From the NCBI GenBank assembly GCA_025617375.2, contig JAMYGW020000002.1:806001-870000 (forward strand): a stretch of 64,000 bases of DNA, written 5' to 3'. Numbering within the stretch: the stretch's first letter is position 1; each line of letters opens with the position of its first letter. The notes under the pieces are model-generated. The model saw only the letters and a program-made list of their open reading frames with translations, was not told where the DNA came from and searched no databases. The translations under genes and the position numbers were made by a program. The DNA comes from Acarospora socialis (Eukaryota > Ascomycota > Lecanoromycetes > Acarosporales > Acarosporaceae). Positions 44,649-56,545 of the stretch are shown in pieces.

Positions 44649-46357
44649 ATGGTTTTCCGTTACTTTCAAGCGACGAGTCTGGCCGTGCTTGCCTTACATT
44701 TCTCTACTGTGTTTGCGTGCGATGGTGTACTCGTAAGAGGTTGCGAGATCACTGAATGTGAGATGATGAATCTTCTGAGAGCCTTCTGCATCGGATTGCC
44801 TCGCTGACTTAGACCACAGACCAGACATATTTCGTTGATCCCGCTGGCACTGGCTTGGTATCGTCTTCGTTTGCCCTCTAACGTATCTATCACCCTTCAC
44901 TAGGTACATTCTTGACGTCGACTAATGAGTGATCAGCTTGCAATAAAGAAGTATCGGTCGTGGCTGCTGATTTCATTGGTCCGAGTGGAACATACACCTG
45001 TAGCCCGGTTAGTACCTTTGGCAGCTGCCAAAGTATAACCTGGTGAGATGGAACTCCTTGATTGAAGGCCTCGAAACTATATTGCTAATGACATTTCCAG
45101 CGATATCCCCTATTCAGCTCTCGTTGCAGGTTCTTATTCCTTCGCATTCGCGGATGGGAATTCTGCTCCCCTTAATGTTGTCACTACCCGCAGTACCGTC
45201 ACGGTAACCCCTACTGGTGCGTCATATCCTCACCCATCGTTCCAGTCGGTCTTTGTAGGAGTTCTCTCTTCAATAGCCTGAAGCGTTGATCTCTTTGCGA
45301 TGCTCCATCCGTTGCGGCACTGACATGTATTGTGTGATATCCAGCCACGGTTACCGCAACACCAATGGAAAGTTTAAGTACGTTCAAATTCCTGCACCCT
45401 GCAGAAGTATAATCTAATCTTTCCATCCAGCAATAACCACCACCTCCACCGACACTTTCACGGAAACTGAGCCGGCAAGCACGGTCACCACCCCCGGCAC
45501 GACCGTCTGCACCGTCACCCTCCACCCGTAAGCACCTTCAATCCCACTCCATTGAAGTCGCTAACTCCAGTTAAAGGACAACGACCGTGTACACCACGAA
45601 ATCATTCTACCGGACTCGAACCACTTACACTACAGCGCTCTCGACGAGGACCAGGACCTCAACCATCAAATGCACTCCATCCCCAGCCCCTTCGATGATT
45701 CGGAGCAAAGTTCGTCCCCGCATGGAACGCGTACCCGTCAAAGCACCTCTTCTGGGCCTGCGAGACACCAAGCTCGAACCAAGAACACTCACGGCTGGAT
45801 CCTTCGATCCTGTCTTGACAACCACCACGACCGAAACGACATCCTACGCCACCGACACCGTCACCGCTCCGGGTAGGTTCTGATCCAGCTCACGCGGCAA
45901 ACCTCTCAATTGCTTTCAAACCGACGAACCATGCTGACCGCTTCCAACAGCCACAACAACCACGGAAACAGACACCGCATACGTCACCATCACTTCGTCG
46001 GTGTAAGTCTTCCATTTTCCGACCCATCCGACTTCATCTCTCAAACCCCCGCAATACTGACCAGTGTCTTTTCCGCCGACCACAGAACCCCAACACCAGT
46101 CACAGTCTCCGGCGGCTCCACCATCGCCACGGTCACAGCCTCGACACGCACAAGGACCCGGACAACCCGCACTTGGATTTACACAACCGTGCAGGGCACT
46201 CGCACCGCTACGTAAGTTCCTCTCCCACACGTCACGTCCATATTGCTATGTTTAGGGCTCATGTATTCCGGACAATAGGTATACCACCACCACGACAGTC
46301 CTCTCGCCCAAGGCAACAGCATGTCGGAACGGAGAGAAGAGCGGGGACCGAGACTAA
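44649..46357 (+). CDS. secreted Thr/Ser-rich protein, surface or wall type
   Basis: A signal peptide (MVFRYFQATSLAVLALHFSTVFA) is followed by a Cys-containing ectodomain and a very Thr-rich region (RTRTSTIKC, TTTTTETTSYATDT). From base 45101 a chain of exons is fully phase-compatible to the stop: 45101-45216, 45345-45377, 45431-45527, 45577-45872, 45951-46002, 46086-46211 and 46279-46357. Upstream, 44649-44757, about 44820-44857 and 44937-45042 read well (YQTYFVDPAGTGL; NKEVSVVAADFIGPSGTYTC), but the second and third do not join in phase with any GT-AG choice I found. The frame continuous with NKEVSVV has a TGA at 44930-44932. The gene may be damaged there or use unusual splicing. No GPI-type hydrophobic end was seen. 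Confidence 0.6.
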
Positions 46358-48683
46358 GGTGGCCTTATGTCGGTGGGCGAACGAGGGGGATGTGGAGGTT
46401 TCCATGTCCGGCATACAGTGTGATGTCAAGGGGACGGGTCCACGTTTTGCACATGTACATATTTCCAACATATACATATAAAGGACGCAGCAAAAAGCCT
46501 TTCTTATCACCAAGCTTCTTAGCTTCCCATCGTGGTTTCCGACTAATCTCTAGGGAGACGTACCGGAATACACGAGCGAAGTCCCGATATCCCATATGCC
46601 GATCGTTAGTTCTACCCGCACCCTCACCCATCCCCGAACCTCCTTTGCATCCCATCCTCCTTACCCTTTCTGCCTCTCATGGATTCATCCTCTCGATATC
46701 CTTGCCGTTACCGATCTTCTCTCCAAACGATCATCTGGCCCTATCGTCTGACCCGAGTGCTAGGCGATCGAGGCTGGAATCCACACCTCCGTTCCCTCTC
46801 CTTGGACCCCGCTTCCGCCTCCAGCCCCACTCGATCCACAACCCGAATCTCCACCTCTATACATTTCCTAACATCAGTCAAGGCTCGTGAATAAATATTT
46901 GGCAAAGCCCTCGAATCGAACCAGCCAAGAAGAATACTACCGTCCATCCCATCTCCATGGCGGAGACCTGTCTGCCCCGTCTGCCGTCTAAACTCTGCCC
47001 AGGCCCCAGCCGGCCGCGTTTCCAGTTTGCCCCACAACAAAGCATTCTCCAAGTCCCTCCTACTATAATAAAAATCATGCCAAACCCCCATTATCTGAAT
47101 GAAGCTACTTCCTTCCTCTTGCTCGATCCCACACCTCAACCCAGCCTCAACATTCTTTCACACGTACAGAGGCATGCCCACCACACCAACCACAACAAGC
47201 CCTCCCGCCTTCACCACCACACCAAGCACCACAACCACAGACACCAGAACCAGCACACGTCAGGTACACCCGAGTTCCCTCCCCACCGCAACCCGCGCGG
47301 GACCACCGCCTAAACCGTGGATAAGCTGATAATGGCAACTCTCGAGCGATGAAGCGTCTCATGGAGAGGGACAAGCATCCCTTTTGCCATTAAAAGCGCT
47401 GGAGACGAGGGTAGGTGCAAAGGTTGCGCAACGGAAAGTGGAGGAGGCAGCGTGGAAGGCGGAGAGTGAGCGGGCGAGGGAGAGAGTTGGGGTGCTAGAA
47501 GTATGCGCCATGGATCGCGCTTGACGATTGCGTTTGCGGTGATATCAACGAGGACCCCTACCATCAGAGGAGTGCGGGTGGTTCGGGAAGAGGTGGGAGG
47601 TGATGTTGGTGGTCGTGAGGGAGGTGTGAAGAAGTGGTGCTGGAAACGGGGCTTTGAGGGTTGAGCTGTGGGGTTTGATGGCACGTCGAATTGTTGAGTA
47701 AGTGCGTAAGCTCTCTGGCGATAGTCACAGGCTTATGCTTTTCGAGGTCATTCTGGAAAGTGATCGTCTAGCGGTTTTAAACATGCGGGCGACGTCGACG
47801 GCAAAACAAGAAAAGGAAGATAGTAGAAGAGATAGAGGACGCCTGGAGCGCATGTATGACCGTTCTAGAGCAACACCGGAGCCAGGTGTCGAAGGCAAAT
47901 CTTGAGTCTCTCCTTTGGTCGAGCAGCTTTTCCTGATGGGGAAATTGCGAGTAAATATGCGAACGGAGGAAAATGGAGCGCCGTCTTTCTGCATTGGTGA
48001 TAAGTGGTAGGTGCGATCAAAGTGAGCGGCCATTTCACCGCAAGCTCTTAGGGTTTGTGTGGCAGGAAGTCATCTCTCCTTGTCTGGGAATGATGGAAAG
48101 TAGAGAATGCTGTACTCCCATCATTTACATCGGCGGTTACTCGTTTCTCCAGGCATAGAGAAACTACAAGGAAATAGACAAAGTGAGCGGTGCTAATGAT
48201 GACTTTCCATATGCGTGGGCTAATCCACAAGAGTGACAAATAAGGACAGAAGTCGATAGTAGAGAGTATCCACTTGAAATATAATCAATACAGATAAGCA
48301 AAGCCCGATGATATTGAACGCCGCAATGAGACATAAGGACAGTATGAGATCCCTGAGAACGCCCTCGGTGCCTGACTTGTTTTTCTTCAAGTATCCACTT
48401 CTTCCAGGGGCCTACTTCATCTCCTTCTGCCGTGAGGTTTGAGAAGCACCTGATCTCAGGTCGGTGTTGACCTTAGCGTCCATATGGCCGAGATTCTGAT
48501 CATTTGTTTGATCCAACAGGTTCAAACCTGGAGGTGGGGGTTTTGGTGGCCGATTCTGTGGAGGTGTCCGGGTCGCAGCAAAGGCTAGACGGAGGGAAGG
48601 AGCGATATCTGAGATTCGATTCTTAAAGAGGGTCAAGCCTGTGACCTAATGCATCTTTTGACAGCAGGGCTGAACCATGACCT
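46358..48683. other. long gene-poor stretch with possible ORF remnants
   Basis: This 2.3-kb stretch has no supported gene. A Thr/Pro-rich plus-strand segment at about 47,160-47,280 and a Lys/Glu/Ala-rich segment at about 47,390-47,527 (VAQRKVEEAAWKAESERARE) look protein-like, but neither has a start and end that work together. They could be remains of one decayed gene. Confidence 0.5.
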
Positions 48684-51600
48684 TTAGGAAATTCCCATCT
48701 GCCACGGTGTCATGCCCCAACGATCACGGGCACCAATATCGGCTCCGTGGTCAATAAGTATTGCCGCGATGCTATCCCAGGAGTGGAGAGCAGCGAAGTG
48801 TAACGGCGTCAGACCGTCAGGATCTCTTGTCATAACATCGGCCCCATGCTCAAGCAGTAGCTTCACAACAGCCTGGTGTTTGCTTAAGACTGCGAAATGC
48901 AATACTGTCTTACGTGTTCCAGAAAACCATGCATTAGCATTGGCACCTTTCTGCAACAGTAGGCGCACAATCATCGCATATCCATAGCTGACCGCCAAGT
49001 CCAACGCAGTTTTTCCACTAGCGTCTCTACTATGCACATCAGCTCCAGCCTCAAGCAGTAGTTGCACAACTGCTGTGCTCTCGACCTTCACCGCTAAGTG
49101 CAGCCCAGTTTCCCTTATTGTGGTACTCTGTGCATCGGTGTGTGCACCTTTCGCCAGCAGGAGGTCAACGATTGTCGCATGTCTCTCCCTGGCGGCCAAG
49201 TGCAATGCTGTTTCTCCACGGACCTCTGTGCTGTGCACATCAACTCCAGCCTCAAGCAGTAGCTGCAGACTTGTCACATGTCCCCCACTGGCGGCCAGGT
49301 GCAATGCTGTTCTTCCATGGTGGTCTCTGCTGTACACATCAACTCCAGCCTCAAGCAGTAGCTGCAGACTTGTCACATGTCCCCCACTGGCGGCCAGGTG
49401 CAATGCTGTTCTTCCTTGGTGGTCTCTGCTGTACACATCAACTCCAGCCTCAAGCAGTAGCTGCAGAATTGTCACATGCCCCTCCCTGGCTGCCACATAC
49501 AATGCTGTTTCTCCACTCTTGTCCCTGCTGTGCACATCGGCTCCAGCCTCAAGCAGTAGCTGCAGAATTGTCGCATGCCCCTCCCTCGCAGCCACGTACA
49601 ATGCTGTCTTTCCACAGATATCTCTGCTGTGCACGTCGGCTCCAGCCTCAAGCAGTAGCTGCAGGATTGTCGCATGCCCCTCCCTCGCAGCCATGTACAA
49701 TGCTGTCTTTCCCCAGATGTCTCTGCTGTGCACGTTGGCTCCAGCCTCAAGCAGTAGCTGCACAGTTGCCGCATACCCCTTCCTGGCGGCCAGGGACAAA
49801 GGTACAGGTCCAGACTGGTCTGCGACATTGATCCCAGCTCCATGCTCGAGCAACAACTGCACAGCTAAGTTTCGTCCCATAGAGACCGCTTGATGCAACG
49901 CTACCTGCATTTCTCCACCCAGTGCATTATTATGGTCATGTTTCAGCATCAGCCGGATGATTCCCTCATATCCGTTACTGGCAGCGATGTACAAACTCGC
50001 CTTATTGATGTTGGCCCCATTTTCGAGCAGTAGCAGCACATCGTCCTCATGTCCGCCTCTGACCGCTGTTTCCAAGATTGCCGTTGCACGTGTCAAGTAC
50101 TGTTTACCGCCCTTAACGTTATTTAACTCCTCAAGCAACAGCTGCACGATTTCCTTCCATTCGCGCTCCGCCGCTGCGCGTAATGCGGTCATTAGGGCTT
50201 GATATTTTGTTTCGCTAGTATAAACCCCATTTTGTAACAACAGACGGACAACTTCCAAGTGTCCATTATATGCCGCCCCTCTCACTGCCGTATAACCACT
50301 TTGATCCTCCTGAGTAGCATCAACACCATATTCAAGCAGGATCGCCACAATTCCAGCGAAGCCCCTCTGAGCAGCCTCATGCAATGCAGCTCCTGCCCAG
50401 TTCCGTTGCAAAGTGTCAAGAGCGTCTGTGACACTGACAGCCTTGCGGAGCAACAATACAACAATCTTGTCCCAACCATTTTCCATAGCCGCAAATAGCG
50501 TCCGTTTCTGCCAGTCATCGTTCAAGTCCGTATTAGGCGTAGTGTCAAGTAAAAGGTGCGCGATATTCTCGTGTCCTGCCTGGGTTGCTTTGTACAGTGC
50601 CTCGTGTTTGCGCTCTAGACACAGATCATAGGCTAGTAGAACTTGCACCACTCCACGATGACCTTTTCCTGCAGCTTGGATAAGAGGCTCCCCACTTGTT
50701 GTGTGAATATAGCCTAGTGACGCCAATAGCTCGATCACATTGGCATGACCATAATGTGATGCGGTGAGTACGACAGGCTGACCCTCATCATCATCGTCTT
50801 GATGGCAATATGCGGGGAGATTGAAACCTTCCGGTAGTTCTTCTAGAAGCCTAAGAAGTGGCACGTGTCCCGCATTAATGGCCCAGCGGAAAAGCGGTGT
50901 ATATGGCAGACCATTCGATTCATGCATGTCGCCCCATAATCTGATATCAAATGGCATGGGTTTATCCATTGCAAGGTCCTTGAACAAAGGCCATAGCCTC
51001 GTATTATGATTCGAGAAATCCGACGTATGACCGATCCAATTCTCGATAGCGTATTTCAAGAAGAGATGTTTCTCCAGCAAGCTTGGTGGTGCCGGCTTCC
51101 TTAGCTTGACGAGTTGGGCAAACTCAAAGCTCGACGGCTGCTTGAATGTAACCCCTTTGCCCATCCACTGTCTCATCTTGATTAAGCTAGACGTAACACG
51201 ATCGGATGTGGGCGAGGATACCACACTATCGACAATCGCGCTAGGACCAGGCACTTCCCCAGTAAGCCGGCAATAATTGGGAATTAACGTTGTAAGCTGC
51301 CTTTCAAAGTCCGAAAACGAAAGATATGCGACACAAAGCTCTCCCGCCTCAATGCTAGCCTGACATAGGTCGAAATGGAATTCAGGGATGGAGTCTTGTG
51401 ATGGAGGCTCCAATAAGAATTTCCGGACACTGTGATGGGCGAGTCGGACCGTTTTGTCGGTTTCGTCCAGCACCACAAGATTTTTGCAAGCTTGGATCGT
51501 GCGTGAGGCGTCTCGAATTTTCTCCGCGTTCCAAGACCTGTCAGTCGGTTGAAATGCAATGGCTTCTGTCAGTTCCGTTATGAGCAACGGGCGTTTGGCG

Positions 51601-53755
51601 CAAATGATCCATTTGAAAACACGTCGTGCTAGTGACATGTTTGTACGAATACTGCTTATCTTCTGCAATATTCTCGCGTAAGTTGCTGCCATACCCTTCG
51701 GAAGATTCTGAAGTGTTTCCTTGATTTCATAGTCGGAGGTAGCATCGCAGAGGTCCTCAACTTGGAAGCTAACCCATAGAAACCTGGCCCTTGTCAGTCT
51801 AGGCAAACGCAGGGAAGCGGTATAGAACGTCGCAACTTACATGCCTTGGGCCCCATCTACAAGCGCTGAAATGATGTCTGATTCCAGACCCGCAGTCCGG
51901 ACTACCAAAGACCCAGACTCTATGCAAGACCGTACTGTTTCCTTGATGAAACAGCCGATGTCGGATGAGATCCTATCTGGGGAAAGTGCAAGGTGGGGAA
52001 ACCGTTTCAACGACGCTGCGATGTCGACCTCTTGCTGGCTTGTGACAAGAACCTTCACCGCGGGGCAATCACAAAAGACTAGTTCACTTATTGCTGACAG
52101 GACAATGGCACGTTCTTCCTTTCTGCATTCGTCCAAACCGTCAATGAAGATATATGCCTTTTTAAATTGCTTGACGACCGCTAGCAGTATAGGAACTAAT
52201 TCATCGCTCTCGGCGACCCTGGTACCAGGTCTGTTCAATGACACCAACTGTTGAGTCAATACGTCGGTAACAGCGATTTGTTCCAGAAGTTCCTTGATGA
52301 TTGTTCCTAATATACTCCGAGCTTCCAGTGATCTGGGATCAGAAGAATCGCAGTAATAGTAGGTAATAATGAGCTGTTGGGTGGTGATTTCTTTGCTAAT
52401 AATTTCGTAGCTCGTCAAGGGTTGGATTGTGATGTCTCTGTTGGCTTCGCCCATCGACAGCGCATCGATTAGGCCAGACCTTATGAGTCAAGTCAATCAT
52501 CATAGAATTATGTCGGAAAGGGTAAGTGAGAGTTCGTACGCCAAAACCGTCTTTCCAGAGCCCGCTGGGAGAACTCCAGCGTAAGTTTATATTCTGTCTT
52601 GGGGTAGCGCAACAAGCAACCTCAGACTTACGTATCCCATAGCACCAGAGGCAAGCAGGATGATCTGCTGCCATCCAATCCTTGAACTCTACAGTCTCCT
52701 TTAGCCAAGAGCCGGAACCAGGGTGCCGTTTTCTGCGCTCTCTCAAATGCTTGTCGATATATCTGATAGATGAAAGCTTCGACAGGAGGAGGTCCCTTTC
52801 TGCAACTGCCAAGAGATCAACTCGACTTTTATCGATCGACACTGTGTTTTAAAAGCTCACCCCGTCTTTGCTTTTCCCTTTCCGCTCTATCTACTCTTGC
52901 AAGAGCTCGCTCTTCTGAACCCTCTATCATGGATGCTATACCAACTTCCTTTTCAACATTCTTGATGTGGTTGCGGAACTTAGTCAAAGTTCCTTCGAAG
53001 TCCCCAGCAAAGTCTTTCCAAAACAGCTTCACAGCGAAGTGAACTGTCGCAGTGCAAGTCAGTTTGGGTCCCTCCTAGGGCTTATAATCCTACCAGTCAT
53101 CGATTTCTTCAACTTTCGGAATGTTTTCTTCGCATCCGTGCAGAAGTGTATGATATCCAAGTATGCCAACGATATTGATTGAATCAACCGCGCATGGCTG
53201 GGGAATAGACTTTGGTATACTCGACATCTCGGAAGAACGTCGCCAATCCGGGTCAACATTTCGATAAGCTTTTGGAAGTATTTCTCGAACGCTATCGCAA
53301 CCTGGAAACCGTAAAGTAAGCATATACTAGTTCAATATCACGCCAGCGGGAGGAAAGAGCCGGCCATATGTGTAGGGTATGCCATCCATGCATGCTGGGA
53401 ATATCTTCTTAGGGTAACCCATAATACGGATATAGGAGCCAAGAAAACGGGGACCAACGTGTAGCAGGACTCGGATACTACCCCACAGAGGGGCCATGGC
53501 GAGGGAGTAGGTATTCGAAATGACATCAAGTGCTCTTCCATACTGGTCAATTGCGGTGACAAAAGGTTCGAGCTTGCTAGAAATAGCTCGCAACTTGCTC
53601 TCCGCCTCGTGGTTCTTTTGCGCCACGCTGGCAACGTAGAAGAGGTTCTCCAGTGAAGCAGTTGCGAATATCTTCTTCTCATCTTCGTCCAGGTCTTCCA
53701 TGTACCGGTCGCGTGCCAGTACCCACGGGTCTGTCGCCGTAAAGCTCACAGCCAT
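48684..53755 (-). CDS. NLR-like receptor: DUF7708-like head, NACHT, ankyrin repeats
   Basis: Seven phase-compatible exons, 53459-53755, 53094-53301, 52861-53043, 52632-52805, 52540-52573, 51841-52479 and 48684-51783, give 1,544 residues. The helical head (~1-230; PLWGSIRVLLH, FEKYFQKLIEMLTRIGDVLP) fits the DUF7708-type N-terminus of fungal STAND proteins. The P-loop LPAGSGKTVLA (~288-298) spans the 34-bp exon, and Walker B is YIFIDGLDEC (~410). A winged-helix region with LAHHSVRKFLL follows. From ~820 to the end there are about 20 ankyrin repeats. Such proteins sense non-self ligands and trigger cell death in fungi; the ligand is unknown. Six central ankyrin units are near-identical (separate entry). 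The ATG at 53755 is the first in frame. No premature stop was seen, so it looks functional. Confidence 0.88.
49244..49837 (-). repeat. six 99-bp near-identical ankyrin-coding units
   Basis: The word CTCCAGCCTCAAGCAGTAGC begins at 49244, 49343, 49442, 49541, 49640 and 49739, an exact 99-bp period equal to one 33-residue ankyrin repeat. Units starting at 49244 and 49343 differ at one base in 99. Variation concentrates at a few codons, for example SRDHH, SRDHQ, SRDKS, SRDIC and SRDIW, at the repeat junction. The flanking ankyrin units of the same gene are far more diverged. Confidence 0.92.
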
Positions 53756-54374
53756 GCTTTGGTATGTCCGGCACTGAAAGGGCGGGCTGACAGGATCCTG
53801 AGTCTGAACACGCACCAATGGAACATGTAGGCTGAGGGAGGCAGCTCACTTCCTACAACATTCGGTTCGTTCTCATAGCCGTTCTCCCAGTGTACGAAGT
53901 AGCCTTTGGAATCGAAGTTTTCTTCGACAAGAAGTTGTTAAAGGGATATTGAGAAACGGAAAGACATTTAGAAAGAAAAGACCTCGGGGAAACAAGGCTG
54001 TCTAGCTCTAGCCAATGCAATGAGCCTCGGCCTCAGCCTTAGGCCCGGTTTTGTAGTATAGCCTGCCTTCCATTCGCAAGGCTGTGGCTGTGGCTGCATG
54101 TTAAGCCGGCATACTTATAACGAGTACCTAACAAATAGTGATAAGGTATTACCCAACACGTAAAGCCTCCGTACCAACCACCGCGTAAGAGGAAAACCAA
54201 TAGGACCATTCAAACCCATAAGGTCTGCCTCGCTTACATCATCGCCTCAATCCCCTATCACCAGAGAATCATGTAACTCGTGGCCATATATTCCCAATTA
54301 AGGGCGCAGCTACTAGGACTACCTCACGCTTCCAAAGAAGCTCTAGCCATTAGTTGTAAAGTCACGAGCCCCGC
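53756..54374. other. intergenic, upstream of ankyrin NLR
   Basis: A 619-bp tandem spacer between the membrane-protein gene and the NLR, both on the minus strand. It holds the NLR promoter; no motif can be assigned. Confidence 0.55.
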
Positions 54375-56545
54375 TCACTTCATGATGTCGACCAGGATCT
54401 GACATGCTTGCGTGGAAACGTTCACAACATCTCTCACATCCTGCACGCTCTTCAAACTCACAATAAGCCGGCCTTGGCTCAATTTCTGCGTCACTTGCGC
54501 GTCCGACAGCATTTCCGCCTTGCGCTTACCCAGAAACTTCATATCGTCCGTGCAAGTTTGGAGCCAGCGGTCCGCTCCACAAGGTATCCAGTACCACCAC
54601 GTGATGCCCTGGCCGGTGTTCGTGGAGCCTTTGTTGAGGATGTCGCTGTCCACGATGCTGCTCTCGACATCGAGTTTACTGGTGAGCGGATCGGAGAGCA
54701 CACGAGCGACAGGAATGGCTATGAGAGAGCCTTGCACGTTCAGAAACAGCAGGCAGCAATCGTACAGATCCATGCCTGTGTAACTGTACCCTCGGATCCA
54801 GGCTGCACTGGCCAAGGTGGGGTCTCCGACCACGGTGTGCACTGAGATATCGATGATGTCTCCGGACTTCGCGCTCAGATCCAGGGGATACTTCGTTTGT
54901 AAATGATGGCCGACTGTTGATAGGTAGCCGCAGAGGGTACGTGCCGAAAGAAGGTCTTCGTCGTAACAGTAAATGCCTCGTGGGTGGAAATGCATCTGAT
55001 ATTTTGCAAGAGCAAGCGCCAAAGTGAGAACACGTTCTTTCATCGGCATAGTAAGGTCCTTCCATGGTGCCTGCGCGAGTAGGAGACGGTAAGCCATCGG
55101 ATCTGTCGCGTCGGAGAAATGGTAGAACATCAACGAAAGTATGAGCCAGGCCATCTGAAATGCCGACCACACGTAAAAGGTTGTATCTGTTGCACGGCCT
55201 AGAAGTACATAAGTTCCAATCACGGACACTATGCAAATTATGACACCGAAAGCCCATACTATTCTCCAAGCTGAGAACAGCCTGCTGTTTTCGGATGTAC
55301 CAAGGAGAAGCTTGCGGCTACCACCAGGGCGAGTCGTTGTAGGTAAACGTCCTGCGAGAATGTCCACCCAGTCACTGCCACTGCCCTCCGGCTGCCCACG
55401 CCAATGTCGACGGAGCTGTAGCGCTACAGCCGCGATGTAGAAATACAGCCAAGGGAACCCGGAGATGCAGCATAAGGCACGATCACCAGTCATCCATATA
55501 GTGTAAAGCTCAATCACTTTGAGAAAGGAAACAGACAGTGCCATCCATTCCTGCGAAATATGTGTCGGACGATCGAAGGGATAGTTACGATACGTAAAGA
55601 TGGTCAAAGGGCCTCCTGCATTACTCTCCGGAATGGAGTTTAGGATTTTGGAAGAAGATCGGTCAAAGGCATAGATGTCTTGCCAAGTTGTTCTGGCTTG
55701 TCCTAGAGCTTCTGCACTTCCGGGTGCATCATTATTCTATTCAGAGGATCAGCTATGGATTTAAATATATTCACTTGCCATCAGCTCACCGCTTCTTTTT
55801 TGCAAACAATCCCGATAGCCTCTCCAACATTTCGCCGAGCCTTCGACTCACCTCTCAGATTCTGAACAAGATCCAAACTCATCCCTAGAATGGAATCTGA
55901 GAGACTATTTCTCGCGCCGATAGTTTCCCGAAGCCACCCAGGACTTGCACCCGTAACGCATGCTTTCAGAACGGAAAGGCTTCCGAAGATGCTAAGTGCT
56001 GCCCATGGCAGTCCTGCCGCACCTCTGTTCCCCAGCACCAGAGACTCTACTGTTGATGACCCCACTAGCGCAGTAAGTGCGGCGATATTGATCAGTCCAT
56101 TCCCAATGTTGAATGTCGGTAGAGGGAGGGACCCAGTAGGGTCTGCCGCCATCACGGAGAGGACGATATAGGAACTGGAGAGCAGGATGAGAAAGACAAG
56201 CTTTTCACGGCCATGGCTTAGGATAGGTATTGAGGGCATGATCTCGACAAAGTCTAGGCCATTGGTGCGAACTAGGGAGACCTTGGTGTCAGGCTCGGAA
56301 TGACTTTGGCCGTCAAGCCCAAAAACCGGGTCCGTCGTGATGCGACCAGGTCTTTGACGACGAACTGAAACCGATGCTCTTAGTGCTGAGTTCTCTTTTG
56401 GTACGAGGATCCTCAGCGCAGTGTTGGGGTTTAGTTGTTCTCCCTGAGTGCGAGCCGGAGCTGAAAACGCCATCTGCGTCCACCGCCTCCAAGCCCTCAG
56501 ACTGCCGTCTTGGCCAACTCGCGCCGGCTCGAGCCGACCCGCCAT
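54375..56545 (-). CDS. orphan multi-pass membrane protein
   Basis: Exon 1 (55790-56545) and exon 2 (54375-55736) join in phase to 705 residues. Hydrophobic stretches include LVFLILLSSSYIVLSVMAA, GLPWAALSIFGSLSVLKACV, FPWLYFYIAAVALQL, IVWAFGVIICIVSVIGTYVLL and AFQMAWLILSLMFYHF, suggesting five to seven membrane spans. The soluble C-terminal third carries IVSLKSVQDVRDVVNVSTQ near its end. I do not recognise a family. The N-terminus is basic (RLEPARVGQDGSLRAWRRW). It sits directly upstream of the ankyrin NLR on the same strand. The exon join is well supported by an open, charged linker (GQARTTWQDIYAFDRSS). Confidence 0.7.

Noticed and set aside
49075-49893. 272-residue plus-strand frame with repeated Cys/Ser text
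   Set aside because: Antisense of the ankyrin units; the repeats only reflect the 99-bp period.
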